From the NCBI GenBank assembly GCA_018644745.1, contig JABGPX010000621.1:1-7267 (forward strand): a stretch of 7,267 nt of DNA, written 5' to 3'. Below, in pieces: positions 1-7,065 of the stretch. Below the pieces are notes generated by a model. The model was given only the letters and a program-made list of their open reading frames with translations. It did not search any database and was not told the DNA's origin. A program made the position numbers and the translations under genes. Position 1 is the first letter of the stretch. Each line of letters opens with the position of its first letter. This DNA is from Spirochaetales bacterium. GTDB taxonomy: Bacteria; Spirochaetota; Spirochaetia; ARS1246.

Positions 1-1416
1 ATGGAAAAATACTTCGAAGAAGAAACCCTTAACGAGGCGGAAATTCGTCAGGGACTCAAAGCGGCATTTACGGATAACAAACTTGTGCCGGTATTTTGCG
101 GCGCCGCCGAACTTACCTGCGGAATCGCTCCTCTCATGGATTTTATCTCGACAACTGCTCCCGATCCGTCGGGTACCATAGAAAGTGCAAAAGACGTTTC
201 CGACAACGATGTGGACGTCGCTGTTTCCGCCGATGGAGAAACATCCTGCTATATTTTTAAAACAAGTATCGATCAGTTTTCCGGCAAACTATCATTTGTG
301 AAAGTAGTGACCGGGAATTTAGCGCCGGACTCAGATCTTTTCAATTCGAATAAGAATAGCAAACAACGAGTCGGCAAAGTTTTTCGAACACTTGGAAAAA
401 AACTAATCGATGCCACCGATCTTGCCGCGGGAGATATCGGAGTCCTCACGAAATTGGATACGATTGTAACCAACGATACACTCTGTACCTCCAACAACCT
501 GGTTACATACAAATCAATCCAAGTTCCTCAACCCGTCCACTCGTTAGCGGTATTCGCTGCAAGCAAAAAGGACGAGGATAAAATGAACCAGTTTCTTCAG
601 CGGGCGGCTGATGAAGATATGACATTTACCCTTACCTATAATGCTGAAACCAAGCAGACGGTTATTTCCGGAATGGGCGAACTACATATCAACATGATTC
701 TCGCCGGTATCAAAGAGCATCAGAAAGTTGAGGTGGAAACGAAGGTCCCTAGAGTGCCTTACCGCGAGACAATTACAAAGTCAGCGGATGCGGAATATGC
801 CCATAAAAAGCAAACCGGAGGCCACGGCCAATATGGAAAGGTGGTACTCAATATCGCCCCTATTGAAAGAGGCCTGCAATATACGTTTGAAAATAAGATC
901 AAGGGCGGTTCGGTCTCCCGCGGTTACATTCCAGGAGTTGAGAAGGGTATTCTCGAGGGCATGGACGCGGGAATCCTCGCCGGTTATCCTGTTGTCGACG
1001 TAGGAGCAACTATAGTCGACGGTAAAGAGCACCCGGTAGATTCGTCGGAAATGGCATTCAAACTTGCCGCGAAGGGAGCTTTCATGGATGCAATGGGCAA
1101 AGCAAAACCGGTACTTCTCGAACCTGTTATGAACCTGCATGTATTTACTAACGAAGACCACGTGGGAGATATCCTCTCCGACTTAAGTTCCAGAAGAGGC
1201 CGGGTTCTCGGCCAGGATTCACTCGGCGGCGGTATCAGTCAGATTGATGCTCAGGTTCCCCAATCTGAGCTCTTGAGATACTCAATAGATCTTAGATCGA
1301 TAACCTCCGGCACAGCTTCATTTGAAATGGAATTCAGCCACTACAATCCGATTTCAGGAAAAATAGCCGAGGATGTGATTTCCGATTCCAAGGCCGCCAA
1401 AGAGGCAGCGGAATAG
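1..1416 (+). CDS. fusA: Elongation factor G family GTPase (EF-G-2-like), C-terminal part, 5' end outside window
   Basis: EF-G family factors catalyse GTP-driven ribosomal translocation, and some paralogues act in ribosome recycling, in the cytoplasm. The 471 visible residues start at the end of the G domain (VPVFCGAA near 29-36). They continue through domain II (about 75-165), domain III (about 175-250, with GMGELH at 224-229), domain IV (about 253-370, with GGHGQYG at 273-279 and HPVDSSEMAF at 344-353) and domain V (about 371-450, with SSRRGR and ITSGTASFEMEF). His344 before VDSSE matches the translocation-critical histidine at the tip of domain IV (E. coli His583). Full EF-G is about 690 residues, so some 210-220 residues with the P-loop and switch regions lie upstream; the ATG at base 1 is an internal methionine. 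VPYRETI instead of the usual VAYRETI, and the ending GVLTKL in domain II, look more like an EF-G-2 or spirochaete-type paralogue than the main FusA; this assignment is from memory of the family. The gene ends in TAG, followed directly by a terminator. Confidence 0.93.
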   Translation: MEKYFEEETLNEAEIRQGLKAAFTDNKLVPVFCGAAELTCGIAPLMDFISTTAPDPSGTIESAKDVSDNDVDVAVSADGETSCYIFKTSIDQFSGKLSFVKVVTGNLAPDSDLFNSNKNSKQRVGKVFRTLGKKLIDATDLAAGDIGVLTKLDTIVTNDTLCTSNNLVTYKSIQVPQPVHSLAVFAASKKDEDKMNQFLQRAADEDMTFTLTYNAETKQTVISGMGELHINMILAGIKEHQKVEVETKVPRVPYRETITKSADAEYAHKKQTGGHGQYGKVVLNIAPIERGLQYTFENKIKGGSVSRGYIPGVEKGILEGMDAGILAGYPVVDVGATIVDGKEHPVDSSEMAFKLAAKGAFMDAMGKAKPVLLEPVMNLHVFTNEDHVGDILSDLSSRRGRVLGQDSLGGGISQIDAQVPQSELLRYSIDLRSITSGTASFEMEFSHYNPISGKIAEDVISDSKAAKEAAE

Positions 1417-1426
1417 CTCTCTTAAT

Positions 1427-1461
1427 AAAAAAAAACCGGATCATGGATCCGGTTTTTTTTT
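1427..1461. terminator. Bidirectional rho-independent terminator between convergent genes
   Basis: Nine A, then CCGGATC, a three-base ATG loop, GATCCGG, then nine T. The arms 1427-1442 and 1446-1461 are perfect reverse complements over 16 bp. Because A9 precedes and T9 follows a GC-rich stem, the RNA from either strand forms a stem followed by a U tract. It lies 10 bases after the EF-G stop and 14 bases past the gltA stop on the other strand, so it most likely serves both genes. Confidence 0.93.
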
Positions 1462-1475
1462 GCTTAATTATTTGT

Positions 1476-2828
1476 TCAGCGCTGCTCAAGAGGGACATAG
1501 GCGTTTGCGGTGGAAACACTTCTGTATGCCGGTCTTATTATTCGGCCGCCATGAACCTGTTCTTCAATCCGATGAGCACACCAACCTGCAACTCTTGATA
1601 TCGCGAAAATTGGTGTATAAAGATCTTCCGGGATATCAAGCATGTTATAGACAATACCCGAATAGAAATCCACATTCGGCGCAACTAATTTTGACGAGTT
1701 CTTAACAGCCTTAAACACTTCAGGTGCTTTTCTTTCAATAAGATCATAGAGAGCGAACTCTTCCATTCGCCCTTTTTCTGTCGCCAATTGTTCGGCTCGA
1801 TCTTTTAGCAAAACTGCTCTTGGATCTGACACGGTATAAACCGCGTGTCCAAGACCATAAATAAGCCCTGATCGGTCAAACGCCTCGCGTTTGAGAATTT
1901 TTTCCAGATATCCGCACACTTCATCTTCATTTGCCCAATCTGAAACATTCGCCTCTATATCTTTCATCATATCGATAACTTTTATATTCGCTCCGCCGTG
2001 GCGAGAACCTTTTAGTGATCCAATTGCCGCGGATATCGCCGAATAGGTATCCGTATCCGATGAAGACACCACATGAGTGGTAAAAGCTGAGTTATTGCCG
2101 CCCCCGTGCTCGGCGTGAATTACGAGACAAAGATCCAGCAGCTCTGCTTCAAGCCTTGTGTGTGTTTGGTCCGGACGAATGAGATTGAGAAAATTCTCGG
2201 CTGTACACAGTTCAGAATCCGGGCGATGGATATAGAGACTCTCCCGATTATAATTGTGCCTTTTGGCTTGATAGGCATAAGCTGCGAGAATCGGGAGAAT
2301 GGCGATAAGATTGATACATTGGGCATAGATATTTTTAAGGCTTCGGTCTTCCGGGCTTTCGTCGTAACTATAGAGAGCGAGCACGCTGCGCGCGAGCTTG
2401 TTCATGATATTCGGACTCGGCGCACTGAGCATGATATCTTCAGTGAAAGTTTCCGGTGGAATTCTTTGTCTGCCAAGAACCTCACAGAATTCTTTCATAT
2501 CTTCCTGGTTGGGAAGCCTGCCGAAAAGCAGAAGGAACACGGTTTCTTCGAAACCATAGCGCACCTCTTTCTGAAATCCGCGTACTATATCCGTTATTCC
2601 CATACCCCGGTATCGGAGCCGTCCTTCGACAGGGACGGTTTCTCCTTCATCGACTATATACCCGTGAACATCACCAATCTCGGTTAAACCCACGACGACA
2701 CCGGTTCCATCCTCGTTTCGCAAACCTCGCTTTACATTGTGCTTTGCATATGTTTCTTCGTTAAAAGCGGTGCTGTGAAGGATTTCCGGAGCAAATTTTT
2801 CCAGAAAAGCAGAATCCTTATTATCCAT
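1476..2828 (-). CDS. gltA: Citrate synthase
   Basis: It condenses acetyl-CoA with oxaloacetate to give citrate and CoA, the first step of the TCA cycle and of the oxidative route to 2-oxoglutarate and glutamate; it is cytoplasmic. The 450-residue protein is full length for the family. The catalytic triad is visible: His277 in SRHGGAN, His328 in GLGHAVYTVSDPRA and Asp387 in NVDFYSG. HAEHGGGNNSAF (238-249) and the C-terminal GGRIIRP (427-433) are further family landmarks. The N-terminal large-domain segment around EGRLRYRGM (68-76) also fits. HAEHGGGNNS together with LKGSRHGGAN, in place of the E. coli-type GPLHGGAN, points to the subclass common in Clostridia and other anaerobes. A 2-methylcitrate synthase activity cannot be excluded from sequence alone. 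The ATG start is supported by an AAGGAG five bases upstream. It is convergent to the EF-G gene and lies 89 bases after trmB on the same strand. Confidence 0.95.
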   Translation of the reverse strand: MDNKDSAFLEKFAPEILHSTAFNEETYAKHNVKRGLRNEDGTGVVVGLTEIGDVHGYIVDEGETVPVEGRLRYRGMGITDIVRGFQKEVRYGFEETVFLLLFGRLPNQEDMKEFCEVLGRQRIPPETFTEDIMLSAPSPNIMNKLARSVLALYSYDESPEDRSLKNIYAQCINLIAILPILAAYAYQAKRHNYNRESLYIHRPDSELCTAENFLNLIRPDQTHTRLEAELLDLCLVIHAEHGGGNNSAFTTHVVSSSDTDTYSAISAAIGSLKGSRHGGANIKVIDMMKDIEANVSDWANEDEVCGYLEKILKREAFDRSGLIYGLGHAVYTVSDPRAVLLKDRAEQLATEKGRMEEFALYDLIERKAPEVFKAVKNSSKLVAPNVDFYSGIVYNMLDIPEDLYTPIFAISRVAGWCAHRIEEQVHGGRIIRPAYRSVSTANAYVPLEQR

Positions 2829-2833
2829 ATTAT

Positions 2834-2839
2834 CTCCTT
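2834..2839 (-). promoter_or_regulatory. Ribosome binding site of gltA
   Basis: On the minus strand this reads AAGGAG, within TAAGGAGATAATATG. It is a near-consensus Shine-Dalgarno sequence with five bases before the ATG and fixes the gltA start. It is the strongest such site in the window. Confidence 0.85.
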
Positions 2840-2891
2840 ACGCGAGTGTTCTTCGATGAAATTGATCAAAAGCCTATGCAGAAGTTAAGAT

Positions 2892-2921
2892 ATTGTATGC
2901 ATAATTATACACTAAAATCAA
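2892..2921 (-). promoter_or_regulatory. Candidate sigma-70-type promoter for gltA
   Basis: On the minus strand TTGATT (2921-2916, overlapping the trmB stop) is followed after 18 bases by TACAAT (2897-2892), close to the TTGACA/TATAAT consensus. The spacer also contains a perfect TATAAT (2909-2904), but that has no good -35 partner. The gap is rich in A and T and shows no terminator hairpin after trmB. gltA could therefore be read both from mfd-trmB and from its own promoter. The predicted leader is about 55-60 bases. Confidence 0.45.
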
Positions 2922-3577
2922 GCCAGTGGGTGCTTCTCGAGCAGGAACTCACGAATTACATGACTTTTTTTGATAGCTTTATTTTCAAATCTTGTCAGAG
3001 GTCTCCAAGGGTACTTTTCCGTTTTTGCACCAATGTCTCTCAAAGCTGAATTTGCAGAAAAAACTTCCTGTATATGTATCGCGTAGTCTTCCCAATCTGT
3101 TACCACGTAGATATACCCGTTGTCTGCTAACTTCGCACAAAGAAGATCAACAAAGTCTGGTTGAATAAGCCGCCGCTTGTGGTGTTTTTTTTTCGGCCAG
3201 GGGTCAGGGAAAAAAATATGTATTCCAGATAATGTGTTATCCGGAATCATAGTATGAAAAATCTCAACCGCGTCGTATCGAATTATCCTCAGATTCGTGA
3301 GCGATCTCGATTCTATCTCACTCAGCAGCGAACCCACGCCGGCCAAAAAAACATCAATTGCGATATACTGACTATCCGGATTATTTTCAGCGATAGCCGC
3401 TGTGGCTTTCCCCATGCCAAACCCTATTTCCACAATGAGATCTGAGGGGAGAGCCATGGGCTGTGGAACATAGGAAATACAATACTCCTGCTCTAACTCA
3501 GCCAACGCTCTTTCCTGCAGCTTACTCATGCGCCCCCCCCGCAGGACATAACTTTTTACGTTTCTTCGGCCGCTCAT
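2918..3577 (-). CDS. trmB: tRNA (guanine-N7-)-methyltransferase TrmB
   Basis: It transfers a methyl group from S-adenosylmethionine to N7 of guanosine 46 in the variable loop of tRNAs, a modification that stabilises the tertiary fold. The 219 residues match the family length. The N-terminal RRNVKSYVLRGGRMSKLQ (4-21) corresponds to the RSFVxRQGRxTKGQ segment of proteobacterial TrmB. EIGFGMG (50-56) is the SAM-binding motif, Asp75 in IAIDVF the probable ribose-binding acidic residue, and FFPDPWPKKKHHKRRL (122-137) the TrmB signature. TDWEDYA (160-166) and TRFENKA (195-201) are the C-terminal substrate-side motifs. The start ATG overlaps the mfd stop (ATGA) and has no clear Shine-Dalgarno sequence, so translation is probably coupled to mfd. 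Because the conserved N-terminal segment lies before Met17, the upstream ATG is preferred. A run of eight G in codons 13-15 is unusual. Confidence 0.95.
   Translation of the reverse strand: MSGRRNVKSYVLRGGRMSKLQERALAELEQEYCISYVPQPMALPSDLIVEIGFGMGKATAAIAENNPDSQYIAIDVFLAGVGSLLSEIESRSLTNLRIIRYDAVEIFHTMIPDNTLSGIHIFFPDPWPKKKHHKRRLIQPDFVDLLCAKLADNGYIYVVTDWEDYAIHIQEVFSANSALRDIGAKTEKYPWRPLTRFENKAIKKSHVIREFLLEKHPLA
3533..3540 (-). repeat. G8 homopolymer in the 5' end of trmB
   Basis: Eight C on the plus strand, so eight G in the trmB sense strand. They encode Arg13-Gly14-Gly15 (CGG GGG GGG), just before Arg16 and an in-frame Met17. The reading frame is intact in this sequence. It is the longest G/C homopolymer I noticed in the window. 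Confidence 0.9.
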
Positions 3578-6500
3578 ATAAGAGATTCCAGACGTTCCCG
3601 CAGGAATTCTGACTTTTCGGCCAAACCTATTTTGCCTACTTTTAGACGCAGCACATTGGGGCGTTTCGGGTCCGGTTTCACCGCTCCGTTGCTCTCCTTG
3701 ATTAGACGCATTGCTTTATCAAGAGATATATCAGCAATTCTCGAGAACTCCACCTCTACCTCGCCTTTGCGCTCTTTCAAACTGCTTACCCGGAGCTTCG
3801 CGCAGAGGATCCTTATTTCCGCGAGAGACATCAGGCTTCGCACCTCATCAGGCAGCGGACCGAATCTGTCCATCAATTCAGCGTACACACCCTCGAGCTC
3901 TTCTTCAGACGAGATGGATGCGACTTTCTTATATACTTCCATTTTTTCAACCGGCTCTCGAATATACCGGTCCGGTATGTACCCGGAATATTCGAGCTCG
4001 AGATACACCTCCGGCGGAATATCTTCCGGATTATCTTTTCGCTCGTTAATTGCCTGATCGAGAAGGCGTATATACAAATCAAATCCAACAGAAAGGATTT
4101 CGCCATGCTGCTGCCCGCCAAGCAGGTTACCCGCGCCACGAACCTCAAGATCTTTTAACGCGACCTTGAAGCCCGACCCGAGTTCTGTATGATCGGAAAT
4201 GATCTGCAGCCTTTTCATGGCCAGTTCACTGAGAGCGCGTTCGGTCGGATAAAGAAGATACGCATAGGCAAGTCGGTCGGAGCGCCCTACTCTTCCGCGC
4301 AGTTGATAAAGCTGGGATATCCCATACATATCCGCGCGGTCGATAATTATCGTGTTTACATTTGGTATATCGATGCCGTTCTCAATAATCGTCGTCGAAG
4401 CAAGTACCTGAGAGGCTCCGCGTACAAATCGGTGCATGATTTCCTCGAGCTCATCGCCATGAAGCTTTCCATGGGCGACCTCTACAAGGGCGTCAGGCAC
4501 AAGATTTTCTATAAACCGTTTTACATGCCCTAGAGTCTCCACCCGATTATGCAGATAGAAGACCTGTCCGCCTCGATCCATCTCCCGCCGTATTGCACCG
4601 GCAACTGTCTGCTCATCAAACTCACGGATGTAGGTTTCGATAGGCCGCCTATTGTGAGGCGGAGTGGTGAGCAAGGACATGTCGCGAAGTTTCAGCAGCG
4701 ACATATGAAGCGTTCTGGGGATGGGGGTTGCCGACAGGGTCAGGCAATCCACATTCGCTCTCATCGCTTTGAGCCTTTCTTTGTCTTTTACGCCGAATCG
4801 CTGCTCCTCATCAACAACCAGCAGACCGAGGTTCTTGAAAGAAACATCTTTCTGCAGCAGTCGATGGGTGCCGATTACTATATCAACCTCGCCATCCACC
4901 AGCTTTGCAAGGCACTTTTTCTGATCTGCCTTGCTTACAAATCTAGAAAGCATCCTTATCTTCACCGGGTATTTTTCAAATCGTTCGGTAAAATTTTCAA
5001 AGTGCTGCTCGGCAAGAATTGTGGTGGGAGCAAGAAAAGCAACCTGCTTTCCGCCGGTAACCGCCTTGAATGCCGCCCTCATTGCTACTTCGGTTTTACC
5101 GTAACCCACATCACCGCAGACAAGCCGGTCCATAGGCTCCGGTTTTTCCATATCGGCTTTTACTTCCTCAATACAGCGAATTTGATCGATTGTTTCTTCA
5201 TATGGGAAATTAGCTTCAAACTCAATCTGCCAATCGGTATCAAACGGAAAAGCAAAACCCTGAGAGACCTTTCTTTTCGCATAGAGATCCAGAAGCATCT
5301 CGGCGAGATCTTCAACAGACTTCCGCACCTTGCCTTTCCGGCTCTCCCAGGATTTCCCACCGATTTTATCAAGCCTTGGCTTACGCCCTTCCTGGCCGAT
5401 ATAGCGCTGGACCAGGTTTACCTGTTCGATCGGTATAAAAATCGTTTCCTCGTCCGCGTAAGCAAGCTGAATATAATCTCTTTCGGTTCCCGCGGCCTGA
5501 ATACGTTCAATCCCTTTAAACATGCCTATGCCGTAATTTACGTGCACAACATAATCTCCGGGATTCAGTTCCACGAAAGTGTCGATAGCGGCGCTTTTTA
5601 CTGTTTTGACCGATTTCGGCCGCCGTTTCCTCCGGCCAAAAATCTCCTCTTCCTGGATAACAGCTATCTTCATACTGGGAAGAGTAAACCCATGAGATAT
5701 CGCGGCAGGGATTACAGTAATATCGTCTTCTTTTAGCAGCTGAGATATTCTGGATGCTTGCACCTCAGTATCCGCAAATACCGAAATCTGATACTTGGAC
5801 TCACGCATTCTCGCGATTTCTTCCCGTAGATAAGAAACATTTCCAAAGTAGGATTTCGGTCCCTCATACTGAAAAGAAATCCTGTTGCCGATTTTTTTCG
5901 GAGAACGAATCGCCGGAAAACGGAAGATCCTCTCACGGCCGTTTATCACCTGCTCATAATCGAGAAGTATTTTATCCGTTGGGGGAACATAATATTCCTG
6001 CAGCGAACGGGCCTGGATATACAGCTCCCGATATTCTTTTTTTAGTGCATCCCAGTTGCTTGTGAGATGCTCGTTGTGAATCAAGAATAAAAAGCTGTCT
6101 TTGGGAATATAATCTACTATACTGCCGGGCTTGCTAAAACTTGCCGGAAAAAGCAGGTTTTCCCCCGGAATCTCGGCACCTTCTCTTATTTCAGCAACCA
6201 TATCCCAGGTATCGTCTGCAACATCCTTCCGTGATTTCAAATAGGCGGTAAGCTCATCGAATCGCTCTTCGGTCCATACCATTTCCTTTGCCGGGAAAAT
6301 AGTGAAGAACTCCAGCGGATTCAAGGATACTTGTGAAAGAGGATTGAATGTACGAATCGCTTCCACTTCCTCGAAATCGAAGACCACCCGTATAGCCTCA
6401 TCCATTCCTGGAGGATAGACATCCAGCACTTCACCGCGTAAGGCAAATTCACCATGCATAGAGACCTGAGGCACCCGCAAATACCCGAGAACTGCGAGCC

Positions 6501-6975
6501 GCTTCTCGAGATCAATAGGGTTGAATTCTCCTCCCATGCTGATATCAATCTGAAGATTCTCGAGATATCCACGCGGGGGAACGCTCGAGAGAAAGCTGCG
6601 CAGAGATGTTACGATAAGGTCAGCATTCCCTTTCAGCAGCGAGCTGAGCACCCGTGTTCTTTTCCCACTCTCCGCGGCGTGGGATATCACCGGGCCGTAT
6701 GGAGATATTCCAGTCCAAGGGAACATCTTTACATCATTTCCAATAAGAAAAAGATCCCTCGCAAGGATTGTGGCTTCATTTTCCGTAGGAACGACGACGA
6801 GCGAAGGTTTTGAAGACACACTATGTATCTTGTTTATAAGAACCGCGAGGAAAAGGCCTTCCGGTCCCTCCACCTCACAAGGATATTTCCCTTGAGTTAT
6901 CCGCTCCATGATGGCGCTATACTCTTTCTGCGCCTGTATCGAGCGGGTAAGATCTTTTAAGAATAAATTAATCAT
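3574..6975 (-). CDS. mfd: Transcription-repair coupling factor Mfd
   Basis: Mfd is a cytoplasmic ATP-dependent DNA translocase that pushes or removes RNA polymerase stalled at lesions and recruits UvrA for nucleotide excision repair. The 1133 residues are full length (E. coli 1148). The N-terminal UvrB-like module covers about 1-340, with a degenerate P-loop (GPEGLF, 37-42) that should not bind ATP, as is usual for Mfd. The RNA polymerase-interacting CarD-like domain begins at about 471 (NPGDYVVHVNYGIGMFKGI) and runs to about 545. The RecG-like motor has Walker A GDVGYGKT (621-628), DEEQ (722-725), SATPIPRT (748-755), ASTTIIENGIDIPN (859-872) and motif VI QLRGRVGRSD (891-900). The C-terminal autoinhibitory TRCF domain covers about 985-1090, with RFGPLPDEV at 1037-1045. 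All motor motifs are intact. The ATG start has only a weak ribosome site (GGATGA). It is the first gene of a leftward operon and overlaps trmB by four bases. Confidence 0.97.
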   Translation of the reverse strand: MINLFLKDLTRSIQAQKEYSAIMERITQGKYPCEVEGPEGLFLAVLINKIHSVSSKPSLVVVPTENEATILARDLFLIGNDVKMFPWTGISPYGPVISHAAESGKRTRVLSSLLKGNADLIVTSLRSFLSSVPPRGYLENLQIDISMGGEFNPIDLEKRLAVLGYLRVPQVSMHGEFALRGEVLDVYPPGMDEAIRVVFDFEEVEAIRTFNPLSQVSLNPLEFFTIFPAKEMVWTEERFDELTAYLKSRKDVADDTWDMVAEIREGAEIPGENLLFPASFSKPGSIVDYIPKDSFLFLIHNEHLTSNWDALKKEYRELYIQARSLQEYYVPPTDKILLDYEQVINGRERIFRFPAIRSPKKIGNRISFQYEGPKSYFGNVSYLREEIARMRESKYQISVFADTEVQASRISQLLKEDDITVIPAAISHGFTLPSMKIAVIQEEEIFGRRKRRPKSVKTVKSAAIDTFVELNPGDYVVHVNYGIGMFKGIERIQAAGTERDYIQLAYADEETIFIPIEQVNLVQRYIGQEGRKPRLDKIGGKSWESRKGKVRKSVEDLAEMLLDLYAKRKVSQGFAFPFDTDWQIEFEANFPYEETIDQIRCIEEVKADMEKPEPMDRLVCGDVGYGKTEVAMRAAFKAVTGGKQVAFLAPTTILAEQHFENFTERFEKYPVKIRMLSRFVSKADQKKCLAKLVDGEVDIVIGTHRLLQKDVSFKNLGLLVVDEEQRFGVKDKERLKAMRANVDCLTLSATPIPRTLHMSLLKLRDMSLLTTPPHNRRPIETYIREFDEQTVAGAIRREMDRGGQVFYLHNRVETLGHVKRFIENLVPDALVEVAHGKLHGDELEEIMHRFVRGASQVLASTTIIENGIDIPNVNTIIIDRADMYGISQLYQLRGRVGRSDRLAYAYLLYPTERALSELAMKRLQIISDHTELGSGFKVALKDLEVRGAGNLLGGQQHGEILSVGFDLYIRLLDQAINERKDNPEDIPPEVYLELEYSGYIPDRYIREPVEKMEVYKKVASISSEEELEGVYAELMDRFGPLPDEVRSLMSLAEIRILCAKLRVSSLKERKGEVEVEFSRIADISLDKAMRLIKESNGAVKPDPKRPNVLRLKVGKIGLAEKSEFLRERLESLI

Positions 6976-6989
6976 GATTTCATCCGAAG

Positions 6990-6995
6990 ATTATA
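6990..6995 (-). promoter_or_regulatory. Candidate -10 element for mfd (TATAAT)
   Basis: On the minus strand the sequence is TATAAT-CTTCGG-ATG. This is a perfect -10 hexamer, but no good TTGACA-like hexamer lies 16-18 bases upstream. If used, transcription would start near 6983, only about eight bases before the mfd ATG, giving an almost leaderless mRNA. The surrounding ATTATAAT (6990-6997) is its own reverse complement, so the plus strand also shows TATAAT at 6992-6997, pointing toward the secreted-protein gene. Confidence 0.4.
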
Positions 6996-7045
6996 ATGGG
7001 GATGTGTAAAAAACTGTATTCATTCGATTTTCTCATCCCCTTATA
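6992..7045. repeat. Inverted repeat in the divergent mfd / secreted-protein intergenic region
   Basis: The left arm TATAATGGGGATG (6992-7004) pairs with the right arm CATCCCCTTATA (7034-7045). Seven base pairs are continuous (GGGGATG/CATCCCC), then TATAA/TTATA pair after a single bulged T. The 29-base centre is rich in A and T. It occupies most of the 90-base gap between mfd and the rightward gene. It could be a two-site operator or a leader hairpin; the function is not known. Confidence 0.6.
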
Positions 7046-7050
7046 TCCCG

Positions 7051-7057
7051 AAGGGAG
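7051..7057 (+). promoter_or_regulatory. Ribosome binding site of the TTG-started secreted protein
   Basis: AAGGGAG, with eight bases before a TTG codon. It decides the start: no in-frame ATG, GTG or other TTG codon was seen between the in-frame stop at 6994 and this TTG, and the next ATG falls late in the signal peptide. Confidence 0.7.
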
Positions 7058-7065
7058 CCAGTACA

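Noticed and set aside
1..3. ATG at base 1 as the true start of the EF-G gene
   Set aside because: The protein would lack the whole GTP-binding core. The first residues align with the late G domain, so the methionine is internal and the gene continues to the left.
2106..2687. 193-codon open frame on the plus strand, antisense to gltA
   Set aside because: It is fully contained in citrate synthase, which has all its catalytic residues; it has no recognisable motifs or plausible start context.
3527..3529. Met17 of trmB as the real start
   Set aside because: It would remove the conserved RRxxxSYVLRGGR segment found in proteobacterial-type TrmB, and the upstream ATG forms a typical operon overlap with mfd.
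4549..5736. 395-codon open frame on the plus strand, antisense to mfd
   Set aside because: It lies wholly inside mfd, whose motor and polymerase-binding motifs are intact in the other strand. Its translation shows no recognisable domain and is rich in residues expected from a mirrored frame; no ribosome site was evident.
1417..7065. Search for tRNA genes, CRISPR repeats, insertion sequences or a defence-type system
   Set aside because: The gaps between genes are under 100 bases each and contain no clover-leaf sequence, regular repeats or transposase remnants; all genes are ordinary chromosomal ones.
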